DNA of 64,000 nucleotides from Chryseobacterium gotjawalense (GCF_030012525.1 NZ_CP124855.1:930001-994000); one strand, 5' to 3'. Counted from the first letter of the stretch, positions 1-9,416 are shown. Program-made: numbers and translations. Notes: generated from the letters alone by a model not told the origin.

Positions 1-320
1 AAAGGGTAAAAAGAGTCTTGCTTCATTTTTTTAAAATAAGGGGCCACAAAATAGGTCAACTTATAAATACCTTCATTATCGACTCCTTTCGTTACCTTTA
101 AAAAATCGGTAATCCTGCCGTTTTGATCCGTTATTTTTTCATCAACGGCGGTCCATTTGCCAGCTTTATCCTGTTTAGACAGACTTATTTTCACACCTGG
201 AGCAGGCTCGCCTTTCGTAATGTCTAAGATGTGACTTGATAACTGGAATTTTGCCTCCTGGGCAAAGCTGAAACTTGCAAGTGCAAGCATAAGTACGGTT
301 AAAAAATTTCTTGCTTTCAT
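1..320 (-). CDS. Transthyretin-like 5-hydroxyisourate hydrolase family protein, exported (3' end outside window)
   Basis: The start codon is at 318-320 and the 3' end lies beyond the left edge; about 106 codons are visible. Residues 1-20 form a Sec signal peptide (MKARNFLTVLMLALASFSFA, then Q). The mature start, LSSHILDITKGEPAPGV followed by a DQNGRI block, matches the first blocks of the transthyretin-like family, whose enzyme members hydrolyse 5-hydroxyisourate after uricase. The C-terminal YRGS block that separates true hydrolases from relatives is not visible. It follows the upstream HbpS-like gene after 6 nt, so the two are probably cotranscribed. The periplasmic location is inferred from the signal peptide. 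Confidence 0.8.
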   Translation of the reverse strand, partial: MKARNFLTVLMLALASFSFAQEAKFQLSSHILDITKGEPAPGVKISLSKQDKAGKWTAVDEKITDQNGRITDFLKVTKGVDNEGIYKLTYFVAPYFKKMKQDSFYP

Positions 321-326
321 CTTTAT

Positions 327-824
327 TTATTTATTTGTTTTAAATCCTAATTTCTCTACTGCTTCCGTTGCAATACGGTGATCATTTTCTCCGCTTCCGC
401 CGCCGGAAACTCCTAAACTTCCAACGAGTTCACCATCGTTCCATACCGGTACGCCGCCCCCTAACAATAATAATTCCGGAAGTGTATTGAGGTTTTTCGC
501 ACTTTCACTACCGGCTGCATTTTTCATCAGGTCCAGACTTGCCGTTTTTGTCGACAGTGAGGTGTACGCTTTCCGTCTGGAGGCTTCTGTATTGTGCGGT
601 CCTACATGATCTCCTTTTAACAGTAACAATGTTACGCCGGATGAATTGAGTACCGCAACGGATACTTTTTTATCTGATTTTTGAGCTTCAATTCCGGCCT
701 GTTCTGCTAACTTCAAAGCTCCTGCCTGATTCAGACTGTTTTCCTTTTGTATATATTGTGCAGATGCCAGTCCAGACATGAACAGCAATACACTGGTGAT
801 TATTATCTTTTTTCCTGTTTTCAT
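327..824 (-). CDS. GlcG/HbpS family (DUF336) heme-binding-like protein, exported
   Basis: 165 residues with an N-terminal signal peptide ending near LASAQ. The rest is one GlcG/HbpS domain: the A..KLAEQAGIEAQK helix, the VAVLNSSGVTLLLLKGD strand pair, the HNTEASRRKAYTS helix, and the glycine-rich LLLLGGGVPVWNDGELVGSLGVSGG segment with the final ENDHRIATEAVEKLG helix. Relatives bind heme or small acids; a substrate cannot be read from the sequence. It sits third in the leftward operon that starts near 2.2 kb, after a Crp/Fnr regulator (95 nt gap) and 6 nt before the transthyretin-like gene. Confidence 0.85.
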   Translation of the reverse strand: MKTGKKIIITSVLLFMSGLASAQYIQKENSLNQAGALKLAEQAGIEAQKSDKKVSVAVLNSSGVTLLLLKGDHVGPHNTEASRRKAYTSLSTKTASLDLMKNAAGSESAKNLNTLPELLLLGGGVPVWNDGELVGSLGVSGGGSGENDHRIATEAVEKLGFKTNK

Positions 825-918
825 AATCGTAAAAATTGAATGTTCGGTACCGCAATTTACTGCGTCTTTTTTCTGAGTGACTTTATTGATCGGTAATGAA
901 CGGGGTAATCCTGACTTT

Positions 919-1509
919 TTACTGCTGATTGCGCAACAGTCTTTTTTTTACCTTACTTAAGAATTCGTGGGAGATTCCTAAATAGGCAGCAATTTGGTGT
1001 TGGGCTATTCTTTGATCGAGGGCCGGATATCTTTCCGTAAAATCCAGGTACCTTCTCTCTGCTGTTTTATGAAGCATGCTGATCATTCTTAAGTGCATGG
1101 ATGCCAAAGACTTTTGATTCATGATTCTGAAAATCTTCTCCGCTTTCGGAATATCGGCATACAACTGCTCTTTTTTTGCCCGGTCAACCGTTAAAATAAC
1201 AGAATCTTCCAGGGCCTGAATATTTAATCTGGAAACTTTACCGGAAACAAAACTGCCAATATCTAATACCCACCAATCCTCGACTGCAAAATAGAGAATG
1301 TGTTCCCGGAGATTTTCGTCCTGATAAAAAACTTTAAAACAACCTTCCAGCACATAGCTTTCAAATTCGCACACTTCTCCTTCTTTCAGAATAATCCTGT
1401 TTTTTTCAACTGTTTCAAGGGTATAACAAGAGATGAACGCTGCTAATTCATCCTGCGACAAATCAACGTATTTTAGGATATTCTTTTCGAAGGAAGGGTA
1501 TGCCCCCAT
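919..1509 (-). CDS. Crp/Fnr family transcriptional regulator
   Basis: 196 residues. The N-terminal half is a cyclic-nucleotide-binding-type beta roll (residues about 25-110: NRIILKEGEVCEFESYVLEGCFKVFYQD, then EHILYFAVEDWWVLDIGSFVSGK). The C-terminal part has a winged-helix region (QRIAQHQIAAYLGISHEFLSKVKKRLL, about 166-194). No Fe-S cysteine cluster of Fnr type is visible, so the effector is unknown. The gene lies 5 nt after the cysteine hydrolase gene. The operon promoter carries a TTGA-N6-TCAA palindrome (2213-2226), the kind of site such proteins bind, so autoregulation is a reasonable inference. Confidence 0.9.
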   Translation of the reverse strand: MGAYPSFEKNILKYVDLSQDELAAFISCYTLETVEKNRIILKEGEVCEFESYVLEGCFKVFYQDENLREHILYFAVEDWWVLDIGSFVSGKVSRLNIQALEDSVILTVDRAKKEQLYADIPKAEKIFRIMNQKSLASMHLRMISMLHKTAERRYLDFTERYPALDQRIAQHQIAAYLGISHEFLSKVKKRLLRNQQ

Positions 1510-1514
1510 ATTGT

Positions 1515-2093
1515 TTACTGGTTTTTTATATAGCTTTCACTTGTTTCGAGTGTTGCATACAATCCGCCTAATGCATTTAATCCTGCCAGAAACGATGCTG
1601 TAATCTGTTCAGCGGGGATCATTTCCCCATTCAGTTCGCGGGCTCTGGTGGTCACTGCGTCTGCGATAATTGTATTTTGAAAACCGAAATCCATGGCTGC
1701 TCTGGTTGTAGCACTTACGCACACATCGGTCATCATTCCGCAAATTACTAAATTTGAAATAGATTTCTCCTGTAAATATCCTAATAATTCTGTTTCTCTA
1801 AAACTGTTCGGGTAGTTTTTTGTAATCACCTTTTCTGTCTCTGATGGAGCAACACTTTGGTGAATTTCCGCGCCTTCCGTTTCAGGTAGAAAGAAAGTAG
1901 CCCCTTCCTGGTTTGAAATATGCTTGATATGAACGACCGGCATGCTGTTGTTTCTAAAATAAGAAAGCACAGCACCCGCCTTTTCTGCCGCTTCAACTGA
2001 GCCTTCCAGTTCCATGGTTCCGCCCGGAAAGTAATCATTCTGGATGTCGATGATCAGCAATGCAGTTGTGTTGTTATTTTCCCGTGTCATCAT
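1515..2093 (-). CDS. Isochorismatase-family cysteine hydrolase
   Basis: 192 residues. Shows the family triad: Asp in ALLIIDIQNDYFPGG (about residue 16), Lys in VITKNYPNSF (about 92) and Cys in VICGMMTDVCVSATTRAAMDFG (about 125), with the cis-peptide region GMMTD next to the cysteine. Members include nicotinamidases, isochorismatases and various amidases; the substrate is not evident. First gene of the leftward operon, followed after 5 nt by the Crp/Fnr regulator, so it is the probable main target of that regulator. Confidence 0.9.
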   Translation of the reverse strand: MMTRENNNTTALLIIDIQNDYFPGGTMELEGSVEAAEKAGAVLSYFRNNSMPVVHIKHISNQEGATFFLPETEGAEIHQSVAPSETEKVITKNYPNSFRETELLGYLQEKSISNLVICGMMTDVCVSATTRAAMDFGFQNTIIADAVTTRARELNGEMIPAEQITASFLAGLNALGGLYATLETSESYIKNQ

Positions 2094-2182
2094 TTTCTTT
2101 TTTTTATTTTAAAAGCTATTTACTTATCCTCAAATTCTTTACTATTGTTTTGAACAGGTTCTCTCTTTTAATTAATTTTCGG

Positions 2183-2226
2183 CAAAGTTAGTTTGGTCAC
2201 CGGAAAAAAGTGTTGAACTAGTTCAA
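2183..2226 (-). promoter_or_regulatory. Promoter and Fnr-type operator of the 2093-1 operon
   Basis: On the minus strand TAACTTTG (positions 2190-2183) fits the Bacteroidota -7 box TAnnTTTG. Upstream lies a perfect 14-bp palindrome TTGAACTAGTTCAA (2213-2226), i.e. TTGA-N6-TCAA. Its centre is about 40-41 bp upstream of the expected transcription start, the class II activation spacing used by Crp/Fnr proteins. That the regulator at 919-1509 binds here is inferred. Confidence 0.65.
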
Positions 2227-2690
2227 TAAATGAATAATTTGGATATCCATTTTAAACATCATGAAAATTTTTGAGGCAGCCCCCCACAAATATTTTGTTT
2301 GAGAATGACCTGTTTTTCATTTTATTTTTAAAGTTCGCAGTCCGGAGATTCCTAATTGCTAAATAAAATTTAGAAAAGATTGAAAGGGTGTTTAACTTTT
2401 TCAAACCTTTGATTTCACTTGACAAATTTCGCAAAGACTTTCCCATTATGCTAAATTACAGATCTACCAAAAAAATAATATTGAACGGATTGCACCGGGC
2501 TGTTTGAAAATAAAAAAAAATGGGCCCAGTTTTGTCAGGTGAAGGAATGGCTCGATAATGGATAAAAGCTATTTCGTTCAAGATTCTGGCAAAAGGCAGG
2601 CGTTTTTACCATTAAAATAACAATCCTGGCTGTTCAGAACATCATAAAACACATTTTACATCCGTTATAACTTTTGAAACTTAAATCACC
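2227..2690. other. Intergenic region, no convincing gene
   Basis: A+T-rich stretch between the leftward operon and the DUF2147 gene. A 64-codon leftward frame at 2252-2446 (starts MGKSLRNLSSEIKGLKKLNT) is open, but its basic, Asn/Phe-rich composition looks like read-through of A+T-rich DNA; it may be a remnant or repeat-derived frame. No structured RNA or terminator was recognised. Confidence 0.5.
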
Positions 2691-3131
2691 ATGGCAAAAT
2701 CCTCTATCATTTTCTTTCTCCTCCTGTTTTATACCGCAACGGCTCAAAACAGAATTGATGATATTCTGGGAAAATGGATGTCCGTGGATAAAACCGTAAG
2801 CGTATCTGTTTACAGGGAAGGAAAAAATTTTAAAGCCAGGATCTTGTGGTTTGATGAGCGTTTAGGAAACGGAAAGCCAATGAACACGCGGGTGGACTCT
2901 CATAATCCTGATTTAAATTTAAGAAACAGAAAACTGATTGGCATGGAAATTCTGAAAAACCTGAATTTTAACCACGAAAAACAACGTTGGGAAAACGGAA
3001 AAATCTACGATGCCTCCAGCGGCAGAACCTGGGATTCTTATATTGAAATCCAAGAGAATGGCCTGATGATTGTCCGTGGCTACTGGAAATGGACCTGGAT
3101 TGGAAAAACACTGCATTTTAACAAAATGTAA
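2691..3131 (+). CDS. DUF2147 family exported protein
   Basis: 146 residues with a signal peptide (MAKSSIIFFLLLFYTATAQ). The mature part shows the DUF2147 pattern: DDILGKWMSVDKTVSVSVYREGKNFKARILW at the start, a LIGMEILKNL block near residue 85, WENGKIYDASSGRTW near 103 and a final VRGYWKWTWIGKTLHFNK strand. Members are small beta-barrel-like periplasmic proteins of unknown function. Single gene; no operon partner. Confidence 0.85.
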   Translation: MAKSSIIFFLLLFYTATAQNRIDDILGKWMSVDKTVSVSVYREGKNFKARILWFDERLGNGKPMNTRVDSHNPDLNLRNRKLIGMEILKNLNFNHEKQRWENGKIYDASSGRTWDSYIEIQENGLMIVRGYWKWTWIGKTLHFNKM

Positions 3132-3672
3132 ATGAGCTTTTCGCTCGCGGTTAAAAAATCAGTGCCATTTGTGTTTTGATAAAAGCACGCAGTGATGAAG
3201 GAAAATGTCGGAACGCCACTTTTTTAACATCAATTTCTTTCTAAGTGAAAATGGTGCTGCTCAAAAGTGCACATCAGATTGAAAATCAAATATTTTCTGA
3301 ATATTTGTAAATTATTTTTTAATGAAAATCAGTCTTCAAAATTAAGCAGCAGCTTTTTTACCTCAGTTTTTAGGTTCTTTTTAAAACTTTCGGGAGGCGT
3401 TTAAAATTAATTTTACGGTACAGTCAAAGCCTGAACAGTTAAAGGGCACTATATGACATTTCAGCAAAATATTTTAACCTGGATTTTAAAACCTTGACCA
3501 GAAAAGCAAAAGAATGATGTAGCACGACCCTCTTGTTTTCAATTCTAACTTCCTCCTATTCAATGGATTTAGCTGGTATCTAAAATAACGTTCCAGTCAG
3601 ATTTTCGAAATTCATTACCGCTTTTAAAAGAATAATTAATAACTTAGATATTCTTTAAAAACACAAAATATC
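3132..3672. other. Intergenic region, nothing recognised
   Basis: About 540 bp of A+T-rich sequence between two rightward genes. No frame of coding character, RNA gene or clear terminator was found. Confidence 0.5.
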
Positions 3673-4176
3673 ATGAAAACAAACCCATTAAAATCCGCTT
3701 TATCCTTTATTGGATTATTAGGAATCATCGGTGTTATTATTTTGATAACAACCAATTCTACCAGAGTTTACCGCCCAATCACTGAAACACAAACAGACTG
3801 GAAAAATCTAAAAGTGCTGCCCGGGAACATCACCAAGGACAGTCTGATGTTTGTAATGCAAACTTTTAACAGTTCTCTGGGCGTAGATTGTGTATTTTGT
3901 CATACTGCACAAAAGACCGATCCCAAAAAACTGGATTTTCCTTCTGATGCTAAATTAACCAAAGAGATCGCCCGGGGAATGCTCCAGATGACCAATGACA
4001 TCAATGCGAAATATTTTCTGCCCCACGCTCCAGACCCGAAGCCCAAACAAATCACTTCCGTTTACTGCATCACCTGTCACCGCGGAAATCCCAATCCAGA
4101 AAAATACCTGCAGGGCGTAAGCAAAATGGTTCCGATTCTCATGCCGATCAGGAAAAATGAAATGAAAATGCAGTAA
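3673..4176 (+). CDS. Membrane-anchored diheme c-type cytochrome (reaction-centre cytochrome subunit-like)
   Basis: 167 residues. Residues about 12-30 form one hydrophobic helix (ALSFIGLLGIIGVIILITT) that acts as an uncleaved anchor or signal. Two CXXCH heme c motifs follow: CVFCH (about 77-81) and CITCH (about 137-141), the second in VYCITCHRGNPNPE. The spacing and LPGNITKDSLMFVMQTFNSSLGVDCVFCH block resemble the photosynthetic reaction-centre cytochrome c subunit family, which in non-photosynthetic Bacteroidota occurs as short periplasmic electron carriers. Monocistronic here; partner oxidase not in the window. Confidence 0.88.
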   Translation: MKTNPLKSALSFIGLLGIIGVIILITTNSTRVYRPITETQTDWKNLKVLPGNITKDSLMFVMQTFNSSLGVDCVFCHTAQKTDPKKLDFPSDAKLTKEIARGMLQMTNDINAKYFLPHAPDPKPKQITSVYCITCHRGNPNPEKYLQGVSKMVPILMPIRKNEMKMQ

Positions 4177-4838
4177 CCGGAAAACCAGGACTTTGTAAAG
4201 CAAATTTGAAAACATTGGTGACGCTTTCAAGGTTTTTGATCATCAGAACTTTTTGAAATTCTAATTTAAAATTCAGCCTAAGATTAATTAATGAAAGTCT
4301 ATTGAGATTTTCGCCGGAAATAAACGTGGGTTCTTAACACAGATGGTACTACTAATTTTATCAAGGATATTGGTTTAGATTATTGAATGTGATTTTAACA
4401 CGAATGGCTTCACGAAAAACACCATTTAGATTTTTTGAAATGGGATTTAAAGAATAAGGTATCGGAGTAATGGTCGTAAACATCTATTTCCGGACATTTG
4501 CTAAGCGAAATCGCAGATTCGAGGGTGGCAAATGCCTTTGCCAATGTTTTCTTATCGTTTTGAAGGAATGGGTGAATCTTCGGTTTGCGCCTTTAGATGA
4601 GCGAGAAAAACAGCCTGTTTTTACATGAAACCCTTGTCCCGTTCACGACGGGATTTAAAATTTTATGATGATTAAAGACGGATATCTTTAAAAAAATAGA
4701 ATTCATTGAATTTCTATTTGGGTGAAACTTCTGTCTATATTTTATTTTCGGAAAATAAATCCGACGGAAAATGGCTTAAGAAAACCACGTTAATGGCTAT
4801 CTTTGCAAAAATTTTCAACCTCAATATCAACTCATTTT
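4177..4838. other. Intergenic region with small repeats
   Basis: About 660 bp with no coding frame of quality. It holds a hairpin CCCGT-TCACG-ACGGG (4638-4653); its 14-nt part at 4641-4654 recurs inverted at 47572-47585. CGAAATCGCAGATTC (4506-4520) recurs at 39221-39235. These look like decayed copies of dispersed intergenic repeats. Confidence 0.5.
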
Positions 4839-5822
4839 ATGTCTTTATCCCTTTTTAATCCCTTCACGGATTTGATTTTCGATGAACAGTTTTGCTTCCT
4901 TACCGGAGATTTAACTACCGAAAAAATGACTGTTTACCCGGAGTGGCTCATGGATCATTTTAAATTTGGAGCCGATCGCATTGAGATGATGGATAAAAGC
5001 AAGTCTTACACATATGCTGATCTGCAGTTGCCTTGCTCACCCCGCGTGAAAAAAGCTTTTGAGGCGTTGGAGGAAAAAATCCAGGCTGCCTATGAAAAAG
5101 GATATGAAGGCATGGCAGCACTCGATGAACAGTTGCTTTTTCTCTGGACGGGGAGAATGGTTTACGGCATGTTGTATTACGAAATGCGCTACGAAAGCAG
5201 CCGCAGGATGAGACTGAGAGAAAATTTCGACCTCTCTGCTACCCTGCGCGAACGTTTTGGAAACTTCCATCTGATGATGCAGTCCATCATAGAACCGGTT
5301 TCTTTTGTGGGTCAGAAACCCTGGAGTATTGCGGTATTTCCGCTGAAATATTCCGCCGATATTTTCAGTTACCGTGATGATACGGTTAATTTACTGTTCC
5401 AGTTTGGCGTCAATGGATTTGGTTTTATTGCCTGTCTTCAGGATAATGGCGTGATCGGTGAAAAACAAAAGGAGATACTCGAAAAAATGAAAGGTCACGT
5501 TTTGCATCCACTTCAGTTTGAAGAATTATTTGCGAGATTTCATTACTCAGATTATATTTTACAGTACAAACCGGAATACAACATTGAAAACACCGCAACC
5601 GGAATTACCATAGAGGCAGTTCCTGTTACCGCCAATGAAAACAGACCTGTTTTCGGATTTTGGGATGAGGAAACTTTCGCACAACTGCTCACCAACTATT
5701 GGTCGGTGTACGGCATTCAGAGAGGAGATATCATTCAGTTTCAAAAACCGTTTCTGAGTTTTCTGGAGAATGCGTATACGAAGGATTTTATTTTACCGGA
5801 AAATATAGATTTGCCTTTTTAA
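4839..5822 (+). CDS. Conserved hypothetical protein
   Basis: 327 residues from the ATG at 4839 (MSLSLFNPFTDLIFDEQFCF); the frame extends 12 codons upstream to a TTG, but the ATG is the better start. No signal peptide or membrane helix. The sequence is soluble and rich in aromatic residues, with a long helical part (about 75-150, EALEEKIQAAYEKGYEGMAALDEQ then RMVYGMLYYEMRYES) and a mixed alpha/beta remainder. I do not recognise the family and assign no function. It converges on the VIT1/CCC1 gene with 38 nt between stops. Confidence 0.75.
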   Translation: MSLSLFNPFTDLIFDEQFCFLTGDLTTEKMTVYPEWLMDHFKFGADRIEMMDKSKSYTYADLQLPCSPRVKKAFEALEEKIQAAYEKGYEGMAALDEQLLFLWTGRMVYGMLYYEMRYESSRRMRLRENFDLSATLRERFGNFHLMMQSIIEPVSFVGQKPWSIAVFPLKYSADIFSYRDDTVNLLFQFGVNGFGFIACLQDNGVIGEKQKEILEKMKGHVLHPLQFEELFARFHYSDYILQYKPEYNIENTATGITIEAVPVTANENRPVFGFWDEETFAQLLTNYWSVYGIQRGDIIQFQKPFLSFLENAYTKDFILPENIDLPF

Positions 5823-5860
5823 AGGGTCCGACATTTTTCATCATTAAAGAAAGAATCAAC

Positions 5861-6556
5861 CTAATTGATATTCACTCCAAAAAGATGTCCTACCAAGGCG
5901 GTGATTCCCATGGCAACTGTTCCCCAAAAGCAAATTCTTAAAACCGCGGTACCCATATCAGAACCTCCCGTTTTTGCAGAAACCGCCCCCAAAATCATAA
6001 GAAAAACAATAGAAAAACCATATTGATAATAGACCATTTCTTTAATAGGTGCTAAAAAAGAAACGACAAAAGGCAATAAAGCGCCCAATGCAAAAGATCC
6101 AAATGAAGCCACCGCTGCCTGTAACGGTTTTGCCTGTGTAATTTCATTAATGCCTAATTCATCATGTGCATGCGTTCCCAGTGCGTCGTGTTCCGTGAGT
6201 TCTGTAGCGACCTGCAAAGCGGTTTCTTTACTTACCCCTCTGTTTTCATAGATTTTAGCAAGCTCTCTCAGTTCCACTTCCGGAAGTTCTTCCAGTTCTT
6301 TTTTCTCACGCAGCAGATCTGCTTTTTCGGTATCTTCCTGTGAACTGACAGAAACATATTCCCCTGCCGCCATCGACATGGCCCCTGCAATCATTCCCGC
6401 TAAAGCTGCGAGTACAATGATATTCCGGTCTGGCTGTGCTGCGGCTATGCCTATTACAATACTGGTGGTGGAAAGCAGTCCGTCATTAGCACCTAAAACA
6501 GAGGCACGAAGCCAGCCCACTCTGTTTACATAATGTTTTTCAAATGGATGATGCAT
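5861..6556 (-). CDS. VIT1/CCC1 family transmembrane transporter (iron/manganese-like)
   Basis: 231 residues. N-terminal block HYVNRVGWLRASVLGANDGLLST and GMIAGAMSMAAGEYVSVSSQEDTEKAD are family signatures. Two membrane helices come first (about 25-70), then a charged helical cytoplasmic segment (about 80-145), then three helices (about 150-230), giving the five-helix VIT1/CCC1 plan. Relatives move Fe2+ or Mn2+ out of the cytosol; the ion here is not known. Transcribed leftward as a single gene. Confidence 0.92.
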   Translation of the reverse strand: MHHPFEKHYVNRVGWLRASVLGANDGLLSTTSIVIGIAAAQPDRNIIVLAALAGMIAGAMSMAAGEYVSVSSQEDTEKADLLREKKELEELPEVELRELAKIYENRGVSKETALQVATELTEHDALGTHAHDELGINEITQAKPLQAAVASFGSFALGALLPFVVSFLAPIKEMVYYQYGFSIVFLMILGAVSAKTGGSDMGTAVLRICFWGTVAMGITALVGHLFGVNIN

Positions 6557-7036
6557 ATCTGTTTTTATTAAAAAAATGATTTTTAAACCTTAAATTTAAT
6601 GAAATAATTTCAAATTCCGTCATTATTGATTGGTTATAATGCATATTCCACCCACTGAGAAGTTCTTTCACCCCGAGCTGATTTTTCATCAGGACCTCTC
6701 CACCTGCTGACCATTCCGATTGAAGCGGTTTAGGAATCAGAAAAAATACGGATGACTTCAATCTCTGGCGGAGGTTTTATCAAACTTCAGCAGTTTTCAA
6801 AAAATTAAACCTGTACAAAACCGCTTGAACTGCCTCGGAGGAATGACAATACCAATAAAAACAGGCAGGCGGCATCAGATGACCGGAAGTTTCAAAAGAT
6901 GACGAAAATCCAATATTTCAAAATCTGTGCTTCGTATTCCGGCGACAGGGATGCGCTATAGATCATTTTATAAAATGATTCCTGTCACAAATTAAAAACA
7001 TATAAATTCGGAAATTTACTTAATAAATACTGCAAG
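6557..7036. other. Intergenic region between divergent genes
   Basis: About 480 bp upstream of both the leftward transporter gene and the rightward L,D-transpeptidase gene. It should contain both promoters; no clear TAnnTTTG box pair could be fixed, and no further gene is supported. Confidence 0.5.
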
Positions 7037-8383
7037 ATGAAAGCGATTTTGTATTTCCATGTTATTCTGCTCGCCGTTATTCAGATCAGCGGTCAGAATA
7101 TCAGGTTAGACCTCTTTCTTGCGGACACCGCCAATTGGCGTACCCTCCATTATCCAAAAACAGTGAAGCGTTTTTATGAACAAAACCGGTTTAAATACGC
7201 TTGGATGGATTCGGAAAAAGATCTTTTACAGGGCGCAATTGCTTTGCTGGCAAGTGCACCCCAGTACGGAATGTCTTCTTATGCCAATCAGCCGCAGGAG
7301 TTTTCTGCCGAAAAATTAAAAAAGGCGGCGCATCCTACCACCGCAAAGGATTCTGTTGCGATGATCAAAAATGACATTCTGATTACAGATCAACTTATCA
7401 CATTTCTCAACCATCTTCATTTTGGAAAGTATAACCCTTTTTATAAAGCCGATGAGATCGATGAACGGAATATAGACGGCTTCCGTGCCGACGAAATCCT
7501 GGCGGGCGCCCTTAGAAAACGGAATCTGCAAAATGCAGCTTCCGAAGCACAGCCAAAAATAAAAGCCTATCAGGATCTTCAAAATTATTTGAGGAGAACG
7601 TTTTCCGGCGATAATGAGGTTCCTCCGGAGACGGTGACCAAAATAATCATCAATATGGAACGCCTGCGGTGGGTGGACACTGACGAAGACTCCTATATCC
7701 TCGTGAACATCCCTTCCTACACCTTAGAATTCCATCAGGCAGGAAAAATATCGGAGTTCAAAGTTATCGTGGGAAAACCTTCCAATAAAAGCCCTGTGCT
7801 GAAAAGTGCCATTCATTATTTTACCACCGCACCGGTCTGGGTGGTTCCTCAGAGCATCATGATGAAAGAAATCCTGCCCAAAATCTTAAAAAACAGGCAG
7901 TATTTAACCAACCATCATTATTCATTTTACAATAAAGAAGGACACCCAATAAAGGGGAGCAGCACCACCCTGAAAGCCGTGCGCAGCAACCCATCTCAGT
8001 TCACGGTAAGACAGTCTGCCGGGCCCGGCAATGCGCTGGGTGCAATAGTATTCCGGTTTCCCAACCCTTATCATGTATACCTGCATGATACGTCCCAGCC
8101 CAATTTATTTCATCAGGAATACAGAGCGCTGAGCCACGGATGCATTCGGGTGGAAGACGCAAAACAACTCGCAGGCCTGCTGCTTATAGGTGACGGTGCT
8201 GCCAACCAAATCCCAGAGTTGGAAGAGGCAATGCAGACGTATACCCGAAAAGATTTTATTTTAAAAAAACCGGTGCCCTTCATGATCTCCTACCTCACCT
8301 GTAGAATACATCAGGGAAAACCTGAGATGTTCAGAGACATTTATGGTCTGGATAAAAATCTGGAACAAAAGTTCCCACACTGA
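7037..8383 (+). CDS. L,D-transpeptidase (YkuD/ErfK type), exported
   Basis: 448 residues with a signal peptide (MKAILYFHVILLAVIQISGQ). Residues about 45-190 are a helical scaffold/peptidoglycan-binding-like part (FYEQNRFKYAWMDSEKDLLQGAIALLASA). The YkuD catalytic domain spans about 215-400: ILVNIPSYTLEFH, the TTAPVWVVPQSIMMKEILPK block and the active site SHGCIRVED with Cys near 369. The enzyme forms 3-3 peptide cross-links or attaches proteins in the periplasmic wall. It is shorter than the largest YcbB-like members. The next gene, a universal stress protein, starts 20 nt later, so they form a transcription unit. Confidence 0.92.
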   Translation: MKAILYFHVILLAVIQISGQNIRLDLFLADTANWRTLHYPKTVKRFYEQNRFKYAWMDSEKDLLQGAIALLASAPQYGMSSYANQPQEFSAEKLKKAAHPTTAKDSVAMIKNDILITDQLITFLNHLHFGKYNPFYKADEIDERNIDGFRADEILAGALRKRNLQNAASEAQPKIKAYQDLQNYLRRTFSGDNEVPPETVTKIIINMERLRWVDTDEDSYILVNIPSYTLEFHQAGKISEFKVIVGKPSNKSPVLKSAIHYFTTAPVWVVPQSIMMKEILPKILKNRQYLTNHHYSFYNKEGHPIKGSSTTLKAVRSNPSQFTVRQSAGPGNALGAIVFRFPNPYHVYLHDTSQPNLFHQEYRALSHGCIRVEDAKQLAGLLLIGDGAANQIPELEEAMQTYTRKDFILKKPVPFMISYLTCRIHQGKPEMFRDIYGLDKNLEQKFPH

Positions 8384-8403
8384 TAATTTAAAAAACACCT
8401 ATT

Positions 8404-9276
8404 ATGAGAACAATTCTGGTTCCGACCGATTTTTCAGAACCCTCCAAAAACGCTGCTCATTATGCCCTGAACATGGCCATAGGCCTCAAGGCAGACCTCC
8501 ACCTCTGTAACGCGTTTACCGTACCAGCCGAAAGCCCTGTAATGAGCGGGGTTACCTGGTCTTTGTACGAATATCCCGACCTCAAGGAAGAGATCAACAA
8601 AGACCTGAAAAAGTTTGCCAACACATTAGAAAAAAAAGAAACTGTTCTGGCGGCAGATGCTCCTACCCTCTTTCATCCCACCATTTCTTATTCCTGTGAA
8701 CGGGAAGATCTGGTAAGTTTTATTCATACCACCGCCATTGCAACAGATGCTATCCTGATTGTTATGGGAATGACAGGGGGCGGAAAGCTAAACCAGCTCC
8801 TCTTTGGAAGCAACAGTCTGAAAATGATTGACAAAACGCAGCATCCCCTACTCATCATTCCCCACCATCACCGCTACCAGGCTATCCGGAAAATTGCGTT
8901 CGCGACGGACCTGAGTACGGAAGATAAAAAAACCGCACAGGCTTTATCCAAGTTGGCGGAATATTTTGATGCCGAACTCCTGATCAGTCATGTTATTGAT
9001 TTTAATGAAAAACTGGATAATGATGCGTATGAGCACAAAAAAGATCTTTTCATTCAAGACATTCCGGGGAAAACCAGCTACCTGCCCATTGAAGAGAAAG
9101 GGATCGACAGTGGCCTGGATGTTTTAAGAAATAAGGATCTGGATCTGCTGGTGATGGGGCACCAGCATAAAGTGTTTTTCGACAGGTTAACCGAGGGCAG
9201 CCACAGCATCAGACAGGCCCGTAAACTGCATCTTCCATTAATGGTTATTCCGCAGGGGGTCCCTCTCCTGTTCTGA
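8404..9276 (+). CDS. Universal stress protein, tandem UspA domains
   Basis: 290 residues, two UspA domains (about 1-155 and 160-288). The first starts MRTILVPTDFSEPSKNAAHYAL and carries the ATP-binding loop GMTGGGKLNQLLFGSNS (about 121-137). The second starts IRKIAFATDLSTEDKKTAQAL; its end, LVMGHQHKVFFDRLTEGSHS, is a degenerate version without the full glycine loop, so probably only domain 1 binds nucleotide. It lies 20 nt after the L,D-transpeptidase gene and before a hairpin at 9293-9326. Confidence 0.92.
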   Translation: MRTILVPTDFSEPSKNAAHYALNMAIGLKADLHLCNAFTVPAESPVMSGVTWSLYEYPDLKEEINKDLKKFANTLEKKETVLAADAPTLFHPTISYSCEREDLVSFIHTTAIATDAILIVMGMTGGGKLNQLLFGSNSLKMIDKTQHPLLIIPHHHRYQAIRKIAFATDLSTEDKKTAQALSKLAEYFDAELLISHVIDFNEKLDNDAYEHKKDLFIQDIPGKTSYLPIEEKGIDSGLDVLRNKDLDLLVMGHQHKVFFDRLTEGSHSIRQARKLHLPLMVIPQGVPLLF

Positions 9277-9292
9277 TCAGATTCCATTTTGA

Positions 9293-9326
9293 GGGCCGTA
9301 ATAAAACCCCACAGGTATTACGGCCC
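9293..9326 (+). terminator. Strong hairpin after the universal stress protein gene
   Basis: Perfect 11-bp inverted repeat GGGCCGTAATA (9293-9303) / TATTACGGCCC (9316-9326) with a 12-nt loop. It begins 16 nt after the stop codon. There is no T-run behind it, so it may serve as an mRNA 3' end or a weak terminator. Confidence 0.6.
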
Positions 9327-9416
9327 AACCGCATCAGTCAACATTTTTCATAATAAATAAGGGTAAGGGTTTTTAAATTTGTAACTTCGTATATTCGGGT
9401 ACCTTACACTGCCGCC

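Noticed and set aside
2252-2446. 64-codon leftward frame (MGKSLRNLSSEIKG)
   Set aside because: Only weak composition support and no family; kept as a note within the intergenic entry.
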